A DNA stretch of 13,992 nt from positions 1 to 13,992 of the forward strand of contig WTXG01000556.1 in assembly GCA_022496185.1 (NCBI GenBank). Direction: 5' to 3'. Shown here piece after piece: positions 7,039 to 13,992 of this stretch; within the stretch, counting starts at the first letter, position 1, and each line of letters opens with the position of its first letter. The notes under the pieces were generated by a model. The model was not told the DNA's origin and searched no databases. It saw nothing but the letters and a program-made list of their open reading frames with translations. This DNA is from Multifurca ochricompacta. Taxonomy: Eukaryota; Basidiomycota; Agaricomycetes; Russulales; Russulaceae. A program made the translations under genes and the position numbers.

Positions 7039-8608
7039 CTTCACTCTGAAACACATTGCGGGAAGCCGTAATGCACGAGCAGATGCGTTGTCGCGCAGAC
7101 CAGACATGCACACGGGTGAGGACGACAATAATAACATCATAGTCCTCCCGGAAGAAGTGTTCGCACGAACTGCGGTAGTTAGCCTCCATGATATGGATCT
7201 ATGGGCACAGATCTCACAGAACATGAACCAAGAACTTTGCCGGTCATGGGCCAATGCACATAACCTTAAAGAAATTAATGGCCTATGGTGGAAAGACGGA
7301 GATCGACTCGTTGTCACCGGTGGCGACAACATTAAGAGGGGGGTGATCCATTTTCACCACGACCTTCCCTCTGCTGGCCACCCCGGCATCACCAATACCT
7401 ACACCCTCGCTAAACGAGATTATTGGTGGCCCAACATGAAACGAGACGTTGAAGACTATGTGAAAGGATGTGCTGCATGTCAGGCAAACAAGGTCAACAC
7501 ACACCCAAAAGTCCCACCAATATACCCCATCACACCCACCACATCGACCCCATTCCAGACCATCGCTATGGATTTTATAGTCAAACTCCCTGAGTCACAA
7601 GGGTTCGACTCTATCCTTACGATCACCGATCATGACTGTTCGAAGGCAGCCCTTTTCATACCGTGCAAAGAAACTATCACCGCCGAAGGAGTGGCAAAAC
7701 TATACCTTGATCATGTTTATCGCCACTACGGACTCCCCCAGAAGGTCATCTCCGATCGAGATACTCGGTTTACATCGACATTCGCACGAGCCCTGTGCAA
7801 AACATTGAACATCACACAAAATATATCCACAGCATACCACCCACAGACTGACGGACAGTCGGAACGAACCAATCAGTGGTTAGAACAGTATCTGCGATTC
7901 TGGTGTAATAGACGACAAGATGATTGGGCCCAATGGCTCTCCACAGCGGAGTTCGCTCACAACTCCTGGCCCAATGGGACGACAAAGGCTACTCCATTCT
8001 CCCTTATCATGGGCTGGACCCCACGAACCACATGGGTAGATAAGCCCACTAATGTGCCATCCGTAACCCAACGTATCGACCAATGGAAGGAACTACAACA
8101 ATCGGCCAATGAGAATCTACTGAAGGCGCAAGAGCTCCTATCAGCACTGCCTCACAAATTCACACCTTATCAAGCCAATGAGTGGGTCTGGCTCGAAGGG
8201 AAGAACATTCACACATCACATCCCTCGGCCAAGTTAGTGCCCCGACGTCACGGACCTTTCCAAATCAGGAGGAAACTGTCGGACGTTTCATATGAACTTA
8301 AACTCCCTGAAAAATGGAAGATCCATCCGGTCTTCCATGCACGTCTACTGACTCCATACAAGGAAACTTCCATGCATGGTGAAAACTTCCCAAGACCACC
8401 ACCTGACCTCGTTGATGGAGAAGCGGAGTGGGAAGTGGATCGCATACTGGACTCATCCCGAAGAGGCCGAGGGCGCAAGTTACATTACTTGATCAAGTGG
8501 AAAGGGTTCCCAGACTCTGACAGTTCGTGGGAGCCTGCCGGGAATATCTTCGCCCCGGCCCTTATCACGGAGTTCCATTTACGACACCCACAAGCGCCCA
8601 GAACCTAG
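7031..8608 (+). CDS. pol: pol, second part: RNase H tail, integrase, GPF module, chromodomain
   Basis: The first in-frame ATG is at 7088, but similarity begins at 7031 with the RNase H tail (EYNFTLKHIAGSRN, ADALSRRPD). Residues below count from 7088. The zinc-binding HHCC is H91, H98, C128, C131. The catalytic triad is D162 (AMDF), D223 (ISDRD) and E259 (GQSER), with 35 residues between the last two as expected for D,D35E. A GPY/F-type module is at RRHGPF (386-391). A chromodomain is at about 446-495 (WEVDRILD, YLIKWKGF, SSWEP), with the aromatic positions kept. Chromodomains of this type tether integrase to methylated histone H3 and direct insertion to heterochromatin. All catalytic residues are present, but the frame is separated from RT by a shift near 7024-7031. 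Confidence 0.94.
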   Translation, partial: EYNFTLKHIAGSRNARADALSRRPDMHTGEDDNNNIIVLPEEVFARTAVVSLHDMDLWAQISQNMNQELCRSWANAHNLKEINGLWWKDGDRLVVTGGDNIKRGVIHFHHDLPSAGHPGITNTYTLAKRDYWWPNMKRDVEDYVKGCAACQANKVNTHPKVPPIYPITPTTSTPFQTIAMDFIVKLPESQGFDSILTITDHDCSKAALFIPCKETITAEGVAKLYLDHVYRHYGLPQKVISDRDTRFTSTFARALCKTLNITQNISTAYHPQTDGQSERTNQWLEQYLRFWCNRRQDDWAQWLSTAEFAHNSWPNGTTKATPFSLIMGWTPRTTWVDKPTNVPSVTQRIDQWKELQQSANENLLKAQELLSALPHKFTPYQANEWVWLEGKNIHTSHPSAKLVPRRHGPFQIRRKLSDVSYELKLPEKWKIHPVFHARLLTPYKETSMHGENFPRPPPDLVDGEAEWEVDRILDSSRRGRGRKLHYLIKWKGFPDSDSSWEPAGNIFAPALITEFHLRHPQAPRT

Positions 8609-8690
8609 TTAAAAGAGTTGATTCTTAGCCTTAGACGGACCCCCCCAGAACCACACTTCACCAGCAACGTTCTATTACCCACTCAAAAAC

Positions 8691-9884
8691 ATGTCCGCTT
8701 CCTTCATCGCTGCCTCCGCTGCCATTGACGCCTTCGCTGCCACTACTGTGGTTGTGGAAGCTTTCCCGTCCGCTCACCCCTCCACTCGTCCCTCCTCTCC
8801 CATTGACTACGAAGTCGCAGAAGAACGAGTTAAAAACCAGTCACCAAACCCCAACAATGACTTTGACCACTCTGAAGAACCGCACCCGAACGACCTCGTC
8901 GGCATGGAACAGGATGACGACGTCCCCGAATTCCCCTTCTTCACCAATAATCCAAACTCTTCGATGTACTTCCCGCTCGAGATTACAATGGCTGATGGGA
9001 CAAAAGAGATAGCTAAGTACATCTTTTACACCAATGGAGGGATGGACGTCGCAGGCTGTATGAAGAAAGACGGACCCGTTTACGGGGCCCCTGTCTATTT
9101 GGAAGAGCGGTACACAGGGCGTCTCCACCACACGATGAGCGATGAACAGCTGGGGCATCTCGCGGCTGACGACCCCCGAGCGTTTGCGATTGACGAGGTG
9201 TTAAACGATATGCGCCTTCCGCGTCTCAAAGCTGAAGTAATGAGACTGCAGAAGACCCTTACGCTGCGCACGACGCTGAACACCCAGTATAAAGAATATG
9301 CGAAGCAAATGACGAGGCTCACAAGAGGGATGTTCCAGGTGGAACAGGAGTTAACGGAGATCCGGAAAAGATTAGAGAAGGGGGATGCGTACCAAACCAT
9401 CGCGGAAAGGTACGCTGATACTTATGCGCAGCCCCTTCCACCACGATCACTAGGAGCGGCACCACAACTACTGCCGAACCGGTTTGAGATGCCGCGAATG
9501 CATGAAAACCCCCGAGGCGAGACGTGCTGGCGATGTGACAGCAAATATCACATCAGCTGGAACTGCCCCCTTAATCGCAAGTGGTGTCGTCACTGCCGCA
9601 GCAACCTACACTGGAGTCGGTTCTGTATCTTCCGCCGTATGGGGGTCGCCCCGACGATTGTCAACCCTTCGGGGTGGTGTGGTAAATGCTTACGCCACAA
9701 TGCAGGCCATCGCGAACTGGACTGCCCCGTCTACGACATGTGCCCTCAGTGTGGACGACGTGGCCCGTATGGCTTCCTACGCACACACCAATGCGCGGCT
9801 GACAAGACGTATACCATGGAGGATCGAAACTTAGCAGACGATTATGTGGACCTGGTGCAGGATGACGATGGTGCGCGTTTCTAG
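8691..9884 (+). CDS. Extra ORF with coiled coil and four zinc-knuckle-like motifs
   Basis: The protein has 397 residues. Residues 1-80 are low-complexity, Ala/Ser/Pro-rich then acidic. About 85-165 may be a small folded domain (FPLEITMADGTKE). About 172-232 is helical and likely coiled coil. The C-terminus has CX2CX4HX4C at 279-292 and at 299-312, a longer CX2CX6HX4C at 330-345, and a variant C351-C354-H366-C368. It ends in an acidic tail. The array suggests nucleic-acid binding. The start has a good context (AAAAACATG) and lies 82 bp after the pol stop in a different frame. The ORF is fully open and sits between pol and the 3' LTR, where retroviruses have env, but no signal peptide or membrane segment is seen. 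It is not a second gag of the usual kind. I cannot name a family. Confidence 0.85.
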   Translation: MSASFIAASAAIDAFAATTVVVEAFPSAHPSTRPSSPIDYEVAEERVKNQSPNPNNDFDHSEEPHPNDLVGMEQDDDVPEFPFFTNNPNSSMYFPLEITMADGTKEIAKYIFYTNGGMDVAGCMKKDGPVYGAPVYLEERYTGRLHHTMSDEQLGHLAADDPRAFAIDEVLNDMRLPRLKAEVMRLQKTLTLRTTLNTQYKEYAKQMTRLTRGMFQVEQELTEIRKRLEKGDAYQTIAERYADTYAQPLPPRSLGAAPQLLPNRFEMPRMHENPRGETCWRCDSKYHISWNCPLNRKWCRHCRSNLHWSRFCIFRRMGVAPTIVNPSGWCGKCLRHNAGHRELDCPVYDMCPQCGRRGPYGFLRTHQCAADKTYTMEDRNLADDYVDLVQDDDGARF

Positions 9885-9903
9885 CTGGGTCAGCTCGAAC
9901 CAG

Positions 9904-9915
9904 AAAGGAGGGTGA
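9904..9915 (+). promoter_or_regulatory. Polypurine tract of element B
   Basis: AAAGGAGGGTGA directly precedes the LTR start at 9916, as expected of the plus-strand primer. It aligns with the tract before LTR A together with about 20 bp of upstream sequence (AGCTGGGTCA). Confidence 0.75.
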
Positions 9916-10237
9916 TGTTACGACCAGGACCCAGTCCCCCACTTTTCTTTACCCTCCCCAACGCGGACCCTTCCCTTCCACCCACCCTTCACTTCCTGAT
10001 CACGTCCCCATCCTGGGACCCCTCACGTGCACTACTTCCTTCCCCGTGACCGTCGTTTGTACATACTTATGTGCTGTTTATACTTGCTTATGCTTTCCTT
10101 TATCTCTTATCTCCTTATCTCTAAGACCGGACACTTACTTAATTCCCTATCAGAAGCTCGGCTTTACGCCCTCCGCTTTCGCATATTTGGGCCCACATGA
10201 CTCCGATATCTTATCATTAGGCGCTCATTCGATTACG

Positions 10238-10245
10238 TATATAAG
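10238..10245 (+). promoter_or_regulatory. TATA box of LTR B
   Basis: TATATAAG in the context ACGTATATAAGTCC is at the same place as the TATA box of the LTR in element D, about 320 bp into the LTR. CTTATC (GATA-type) sites lie upstream, for example at 10081-10125 and around 10209. Confidence 0.7.
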
Positions 10246-10271
10246 TCCGCTGTAACTACACTGTAGACTTC

Positions 10272-10282
10272 AGACTCGACTT
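10272..10282 (+). promoter_or_regulatory. Putative RNA 5' end / self-priming sequence in LTR B
   Basis: AGACTCGACTT starts 34 bp downstream of the TATA box start, a normal distance for transcription initiation. Its reverse complement, AAGTCGAGTCT, differs by one base from the sequence at 12282-12292, just inside the 5' LTR of the related element D, and that difference is a CpG-to-CpA change. This fits Tf1/sushi-type priming, in which the RNA's own 5' end anneals to the primer-binding site. Confidence 0.5.
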
Positions 10283-10343
10283 ATTGAATACATCGGTGCT
10301 TGTCTTCTGGACTCTCCCTTGGACACTTTGACTCGACCCTCTC

Positions 10344-10358
10344 AGTACTTCCGGTACT
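10344..10358 (+). other. Leader stem-loop with compensatory change
   Basis: AGTAC-TTCCG-GTACT forms a 5-bp stem. The matching site in element D (12118-12132) is AGTGC-TTTCA-GCACT: the fourth pair changed from A-T to G-C on both sides. The site lies downstream of the TATA box and so is in the RNA. Confidence 0.5.
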
Positions 10359-10463
10359 TTCCACTTAACATCGTCTTAGAGCACAGCCTCTTTGACTTTG
10401 ACCTCTCATACATTACTCAAAGGGACCCTATTGGTCTCTTATCTGATTACGAACGAATGCTGT

Positions 10464-10478
10464 CACACAAGTTGTGTG
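10464..10478 (+). other. Conserved 15-bp palindrome near the LTR end
   Basis: CACACAA-G-TTGTGTG has perfect 7-bp arms, 24 bp before the LTR end. It is unchanged, with flanks, in element D at 12241-12255 although the surrounding CpG sites have mutated. Confidence 0.55.
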
Positions 10479-10502
10479 GAACGTCCCGCACCGGACGTAA
10501 CA

Positions 10503-11282
10503 CTCAAGGAGCTCAAGATGTTTCACCTGCTTAGGGTCCCTCATCATCTTTTGCAAGAACCCCGAAGGGCTAGCCAAACAGATCAGGATGACCAGTAACT
10601 GTGTCATCCTGTGGGGTGTTAAGGTGCACAGACTGTAAATAAAGAAGCTCACTGGAAGAAGCTGGTGGGAAAAAACTTGGAAGCTTTTGTGAGCTTGGTG
10701 TGCAAGAGCAAGTTGGGCTGTAATGAACAAAGGGAATTACAGATCAGTATGAGCGGCAGGGCCCATAACCTGTCAAACAATCATGCTGCTGGTTATACTG
10801 ACTGTGGTTAGTAGCAGTGAAGCTAAAAGACAAGTTAAACTTCAGAGGAAGAAGAACTCTGTAATACTATACTACTGACCTAAAAGACAAGTTAACTATG
10901 CAGAGAATGTTAGTCAAAGGAAAAGTAGAAAGTAAGGTAAAGATGACTTACACTTCAGAGGAAGAAGAACTCTGAAGTGGAAGAGACGAAACAGACACCC
11001 TTATATACCCATAGGGGCCAGGGGAAATGGTCTGTGCGCACTGGGAATAAGTCCACAAGTGCCGGACAATAAACAGAGAGGGATAAAGGCCATTGGCCAA
11101 AGAGATATCACATGCTTACTGTGCATTACTAAGTCCATCACTAATCAGCTGAGTTAAGGTGTAAAAGAAATGTAATAAAGATAACATAAAAAGTCCGATA
11201 CTCCGGAATCTAATCTAATCTAATCTACAGCTGAAGCGAACCTTAGATGCCTGAAGCATCTCCAGACACGTCCTGTGTCAAC
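10503..11282. other. Unassigned spacer between elements B and C
   Basis: No convincing ORF or RNA gene is seen. The first part flanks the 3' LTR of B. The middle holds a 57-bp tandem repeat and a TTATATACC box at 11001-11009, and the end has four AATCT microrepeats (about 11208-11225) before CTACAG. Enhancer-like repeats upstream of a TATA box resemble the U3 of an LTR, so a solo LTR of another family is possible, but I could not find matching ends or target duplications. Confidence 0.4.
10823..10990 (+). repeat. Tandem repeat of about 57 bp, three copies
   Basis: Units begin at 10823, 10880 and about 10936. The first and second share a 16-bp start (CTAAAAGACAAGTTAA). The first and third share a perfect 23-bp block (10839-10861 and 10952-10974, core CAGAGGAAGAAGAACTC). 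The middle unit has diverged over that block. Confidence 0.7.
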
Positions 11283-11702
11283 AGTGGAACCTGTGGATCA
11301 GGTGTATTGTTATGTCACAAAGGCATCAGAATTGGCCCAAGCAGAGGTGCAGAAGAACCCAGAAAAGACATTTGAAGAAGTAGTCCCCACCAAGTATCAC
11401 TGACATTGGAAGGTCTTCTCAGAAGAGGAGTCACAATGCTTCCCCCCTTCCCAACCTTGGGACCATGCCATCAACTTCGTCCTGAATGCTCCTCAGTCAG
11501 TGGACTGCAAGATCTATCCATTGTCTCAGCCAGAAAAGGAAGCACTCTCTACCTTCCTGGAAGAACATTTGGCAAAAGGATATATATGACCCTCTAACTC
11601 TCCTTATGCCTCACCCTTCTTCTTCATTAAAAAGAAGGACAGAAAGCTACAACCAGTACAAGACTATCGACAGATTAATGAACTTATGGTGAAAACAACT
11701 AC
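11283..11702 (+). pseudogene. pol: Element C: pol fragment (protease-RT linker and start of RT), interrupted
   Basis: It aligns in one frame with residues of about 200-340 of the element B pol: [53 protein letters not shown]. Two stops interrupt the frame, TGA at 11401-11403 and at 11587-11589, both at arginine positions in B, as expected for CGA-to-TGA changes. CpG is almost absent. The left end starts abruptly inside the linker with no protease. The right end is cut at RT motif 1 by the LTR at 11703. The rest of RT should lie beyond element D. It cannot be functional. Confidence 0.88.
11698..11702 (+). other. Left copy of the expected target-site duplication of element D
   Basis: ACTAC lies immediately before the LTR start at 11703. 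Ty3/gypsy integrases usually duplicate 5 bp. The right copy would follow D's 3' LTR outside the window, so this is a prediction. Confidence 0.4.
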
Positions 11703-12279
11703 TGTTACAACCCTTGCCGAGCCTCCCTGTTTTCTTCACCCTTCCCAATGAGAATCCCTCCTTGCCACCTACTTTACATTTCTTGATCACGTCTCCATCA
11801 TGGGACCCGTCACATGCTCTACTCCCATCCCTGTGACTCAGTTTGTATATGTTGACCTGACATTTGCCTGTGTTTACTCCCTTATCTCTTTATCTTATGA
11901 TCAGACACTTACTTAGTTCCCTATCAGAAGCCAGGCTTTATGCATCCACTTTTGTATATTCGGGCCCACTTGACTCCATTGTTCTTATCTATAGACACCC
12001 ATCTGATTATGTATATAAGCCTGCTGTAGTTACATTGCGAACCTCAGACTCAACTTATTGAATACATTGGTGTTTGTCTTCTGGACTTCCCCTTGAAACC
12101 TCTGACTCGATTGTCTCAGTGCTTTCAGCACTTTCCACTTAACATCATCATTAGGGAACAGCCCCTTTGACTTTGACTCATCCCTCTGAAACTCCAAGAG
12201 GTCCTATTGACTTCTTATCCAAACACATGAGCAAAGCTGTCACACAAGTTGTGTGGAATGTCCCACACCAGACATAACA
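11703..12279 (+). repeat. 5' LTR of element D, 577 bp
   Basis: It begins TGTTACA and ends CATAACA, the CpG-decayed forms of B's TGTTACG and CGTAACA ends. The TATA box is at 12012-12019. All four CpG in the last 25 bp of LTR B have become TG or CA here. Because the sequence after it is element interior and not the rest of C, it is a 5' LTR and not a solo LTR. Confidence 0.88.
12012..12019 (+). promoter_or_regulatory. TATA box of LTR D
   Basis: TATATAAG aligns with the TATA box of LTR B. The putative RNA 5' end, AGACTCAACTT, is at 12046-12056, again 34 bp downstream. Confidence 0.65.
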
Positions 12280-12640
12280 TCAAGTCAAGTCTCTCACAAA
12301 GGCTTCCAGCTGCAGTCAGACCCTCTTCCAGGAAGAACTCATTGAACACAGAGACAAGAATAATCTTTCACAGCAAGTACTTGGCTCTGCCACCTGGAAA
12401 GACTTTGAGTCTGAGTTTGGATACCACATCTATCACGACAGAAGATACCAACCAGTAGAATTATGACGACGAAAAAAGAGTTTGGTATCACATCCGATAT
12501 TTGGACAGCCAACACTCTTGGGTCACTACAGGACCTGCCCCACCTGAATTTGGACTAGGCCCATGGAGAGAAAAACCCTCCAGCCATTGTCACAGACTCC
12601 AAACCAGAGGAGTATGTAGAAGAATCCAGCAAAGAACCAG
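12280..12640 (+). other. Leader and start of gag region of element D
   Basis: This is the 5' untranslated region and perhaps the very start of gag. Short open stretches exist but no motif is clear, and decay prevents fixing the gag start. It directly follows the primer-site region. Confidence 0.4.
12282..12292 (+). promoter_or_regulatory. Putative self-priming primer-binding site
   Basis: AAGTCAAGTCT begins three bases after the LTR end, the normal place for a primer-binding site. It does not look like the usual initiator-Met site (TGGTATCAGAGC). It pairs at 9 of 11 positions with D's own putative RNA 5' end (12046-12056) and at 10 of 11 with that of LTR B. Both mismatches sit at one central CpG lost independently in the LTR and in the primer site. 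Confidence 0.5.
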
Positions 12641-13640
12641 CATTAGCAGCACCTATGTTTCCAGTTGCACCCGCAGTTGTCACGATCAGAGCCCCTGCTT
12701 TGACAACTCCCCAGATATCAATACAATCCACGAACACTGTTACCCCATCCCATCAGCCCATGTCTACCATTGCCACCCAACTTCCAGACCCTGCCCCACC
12801 AGCCCCCGTGGCAGCACCACCACCAAACATCCCCCCTCCCCCGGAATTTTGTTGGAGTGTTACCCCAGACATTCACTGGGGATTTCACAAAGCAAGAAGT
12901 TCATGTTGGAGTTCACAACCTTCAAGAACTTCAATCATGATGTCCCACAGATTGTCAACCCATTCCAGCGTGCCAATCTGTTCTCTCCTTAATCCAGGGG
13001 ATGCAGTGGACGACTGGACCATGGAACAGTTGGAGTGGTTGAAGACAGGTTGAGAGCAGTGTCGAATCACAAGCAAAGGTCTTTGGGAGACCATAGCCAG
13101 CCAGAGGTTCAAGGATGCCTTCACGGAGGCGCAAGCCAAGCAAAAGGCAGCCCGGAGTTGAAATCCCTTAAAATGGAGAAAGGTGAAACTTGATGCATAT
13201 GTGGCCAAGTTCAGGAGCCTGGCCAATAGAGCCGGCTACAACACAGATGAAGAGGCGACATTAGACCTCTTTTTGCAAGGACTACCCAACCCACTAGTCA
13301 AAAACGTCATCCAGTTCCACCACCCTCATGACTGGGATACCTGGGTCGATGCTGCCCAATGGCAGCAACAAGACTACCTCGACTTCCAGATGCGATTCAG
13401 AGTCGATACCAAGAAGGGAAACCTGAGACCAGTGGAAAGCAGCCTTTGGAGTAAAGCCTGCCCAGCATGCCCAGCAGGACCAAAATGCTATGGATACCTC
13501 TGCAGATCGAGCCAGGCTCGAGCGACACTTACAGAGGATGAGTGGCAGACATTGATGAAAGAAGGACATGCTTTCGTTGTAAAGCATTAGGGCACATGTC
13601 TTGAGACTGCCCCAAGAAGGGAGTACGTGTCGCTGCTACC
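12640..13640 (+). pseudogene. gag: gag of element D, broken
   Basis: A proline-rich N-terminus (about 12655-12850, PDPAPPAPVAAPPP) leads to capsid-like sequence spread over shifted frames: KKFMLEFTTFKNFNHDVPQ (frame ending 12992), then GDAVDDWTMEQLEWLKT, RFKDAFTEAQAKQKA, and DAYVAKFRSLANRAG with DLFLQGLPNPLV (from 13183), a retrotransposon gag domain. The knuckle at 13569-13610 keeps C, C, H and C spacing, but an arginine codon inside it is now TGA (13602-13604). Another TGA lies at 13051-13053, and several one-base shifts occur, for example before QWKAAFGVK-type sequence near 13430. It shows the roughly 1 kb of gag that element B has lost. Confidence 0.82.
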
Positions 13641-13763
13641 ACTGTAAACCAGAAGCCTCTCAAAATAACCCACCCACTGTGGATAAATGATCAAAGGAAG
13701 AGAAAGCTCAGGATATATGGGCTAACATGATGAAAGAGAGTGAGGAAGTATGCCATCCTAGTA

Positions 13764-13992
13764 GAAAAGGCATTTGCGAAAAAGGATTTTGTTAGGCTCA
13801 AACCCATCAGCCTGGGTGAGCACTCCATGTCACCTCTGTGTATGCTAGTCAATTCAAGTCATTAAAAATACCAGTCCATTTTGAAACTACACAGAGGACA
13901 GCCGATTGAGATATTTTAGTGGACTCTGGAGCCACAGATAATTTCATTCACCCACAACTAATCAAAACAATGGTCTAGGAAGGCTGGCACTT
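13764..13992 (+). pseudogene. pol: gag-pol junction and protease of element D, broken and cut by window edge
   Basis: EKAFAKKDF at the end of gag is followed by a T-run (13787-13790) with four T, where element B has five. Protease follows with SLKIPVHFETTQ and LVDSGATDNFI; the active-site aspartate codon is 13922-13924. An in-frame stop stands where B has a cysteine before DILVDSG, and another follows at about 13976. The rest of pol is outside the window. Confidence 0.8.

Larger units (their letters stand above)
4670..10502 (+). mobile_element. Element B: 5'-truncated Ty3/gypsy chromovirus with an extra ORF
   Basis: In order it carries a gag C-terminus with zinc knuckle, protease, reverse transcriptase, RNase H, integrase with GPF module, chromodomain, an extra zinc-knuckle ORF, a purine tract and a 587-bp 3' LTR. 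This is the gene order of Ty3/gypsy chromoviruses apart from the added ORF. No LTR matching 9916-10502 occurs upstream; LTR A is unrelated beyond its ends. The gag is far shorter than in element D, which keeps about 1.3 kb between LTR and knuckle. The open frames and normal CpG content show it is much younger than A, C and D, but it cannot transpose by itself. Confidence 0.88.
9916..10502 (+). repeat. 3' LTR of element B, 587 bp
   Basis: It begins TGTTACG and ends CGTAACA, a perfect 7-bp inverted terminus. A TATA box lies at 10238-10245. It aligns along its whole length with the LTR at 11703-12279, which confirms both ends. I count 29 CpG here and 6 in that copy. The bases after it (CTCAA) would be one target-site copy, but the partner was lost with B's 5' end. 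Confidence 0.9.
11703..13992 (+). mobile_element. Element D: decayed relative of B, 5' LTR to protease, runs off the window
   Basis: A 577-bp LTR is followed by a primer-site region, a broken gag with retro-gag domain and knuckle, and the protease DSGA motif. The LTR aligns with LTR B throughout, and gag and protease align with B's remaining gag and protease, so B and D are one family. D is nested in the RT of element C. Multiple stops and frameshifts and strong CpG loss show that it is old. Confidence 0.88.

Noticed and set aside
8691..9884. The extra ORF as a viral envelope protein
   Set aside because: It is in the env position, but there is no signal peptide, no transmembrane helix and no glycoprotein-like cysteine pattern. 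The cysteines form zinc knuckles.
8807..9942. Minus-strand frames opposite the extra ORF
   Set aside because: Short and overlapping a 397-codon frame whose Cys/His spacing shows it is the coding one.
10503..10510. CTCAA as a confirmed target-site duplication of B
   Set aside because: The left copy cannot be seen because B has lost its 5' end.
10046..10534. Short plus-strand frames inside LTR B
   Set aside because: They lie in U3 and the leader, are not conserved in frame in LTR D, and have no recognisable motif.
1..13992. A new host defence, toxin or biosynthetic system
   Set aside because: No gene outside retroelement sequence was recognisable on either strand.

Overview
The window looks like repeat-rich nuclear DNA of a filamentous fungus, most likely a basidiomycete (Agaricomycetes). 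The reasons are the Ty3/gypsy polyproteins, whose integrase/chromodomain architecture is that of fungal chromoviruses, the CT-rich leaders, and CpG-type decay of the older copies. I see no host gene, tRNA, rRNA, CRISPR array or bacterial operon. Every recognisable block belongs to an LTR retrotransposon, and all of them lie on the + strand.

Layout. (A) 1 to about 4543 is the 3' part of an element: an unreadable, decayed stretch (1-1890), then a broken accessory ORF made of internal repeats (1889-3363), a purine tract, and a long LTR (from 3461). The LTR U3 is packed with tandem and palindromic motifs. (B) About 4670-10502 is a much younger element that lacks its 5' LTR and most of gag. It keeps the gag zinc knuckle, protease, reverse transcriptase, RNase H, integrase and chromodomain, plus an extra 397-residue ORF with four zinc-knuckle-like motifs between pol and its 587-bp 3' LTR. 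Pol is broken once, by a frameshift in RNase H. (Spacer) 10503-11282 is unassigned, with a 57-bp tandem repeat upstream of a TATA-like box. (C) 11283-11702 is an RT fragment with Arg-to-stop changes. (D) An LTR at 11703 has landed inside that RT. It is the 5' LTR of a decayed relative of B, followed by a primer-binding-site region, a broken gag and the start of protease at the right edge.

How the parts work together: gag packages the RNA, protease matures the polyprotein, RT/RNase H copies the RNA, and integrase with its chromodomain inserts the copy. Comparing the LTRs of B and D gives the most informative signals. They share 7-bp inverted termini, a leader stem with a compensatory pair change, and an unchanged 15-bp palindrome. 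An 11-nt element 34 bp downstream of the TATA box is complementary to the sequence just inside D's 5' LTR, apart from two mismatches explained by CpG loss. That is the expected signature of Tf1/sushi-type self-primed reverse transcription. The non-homologous proteins in the slot between pol and the 3' LTR (zinc-knuckle ORF in B, acidic repeat ORF in A) suggest that this slot carries exchangeable cargo.
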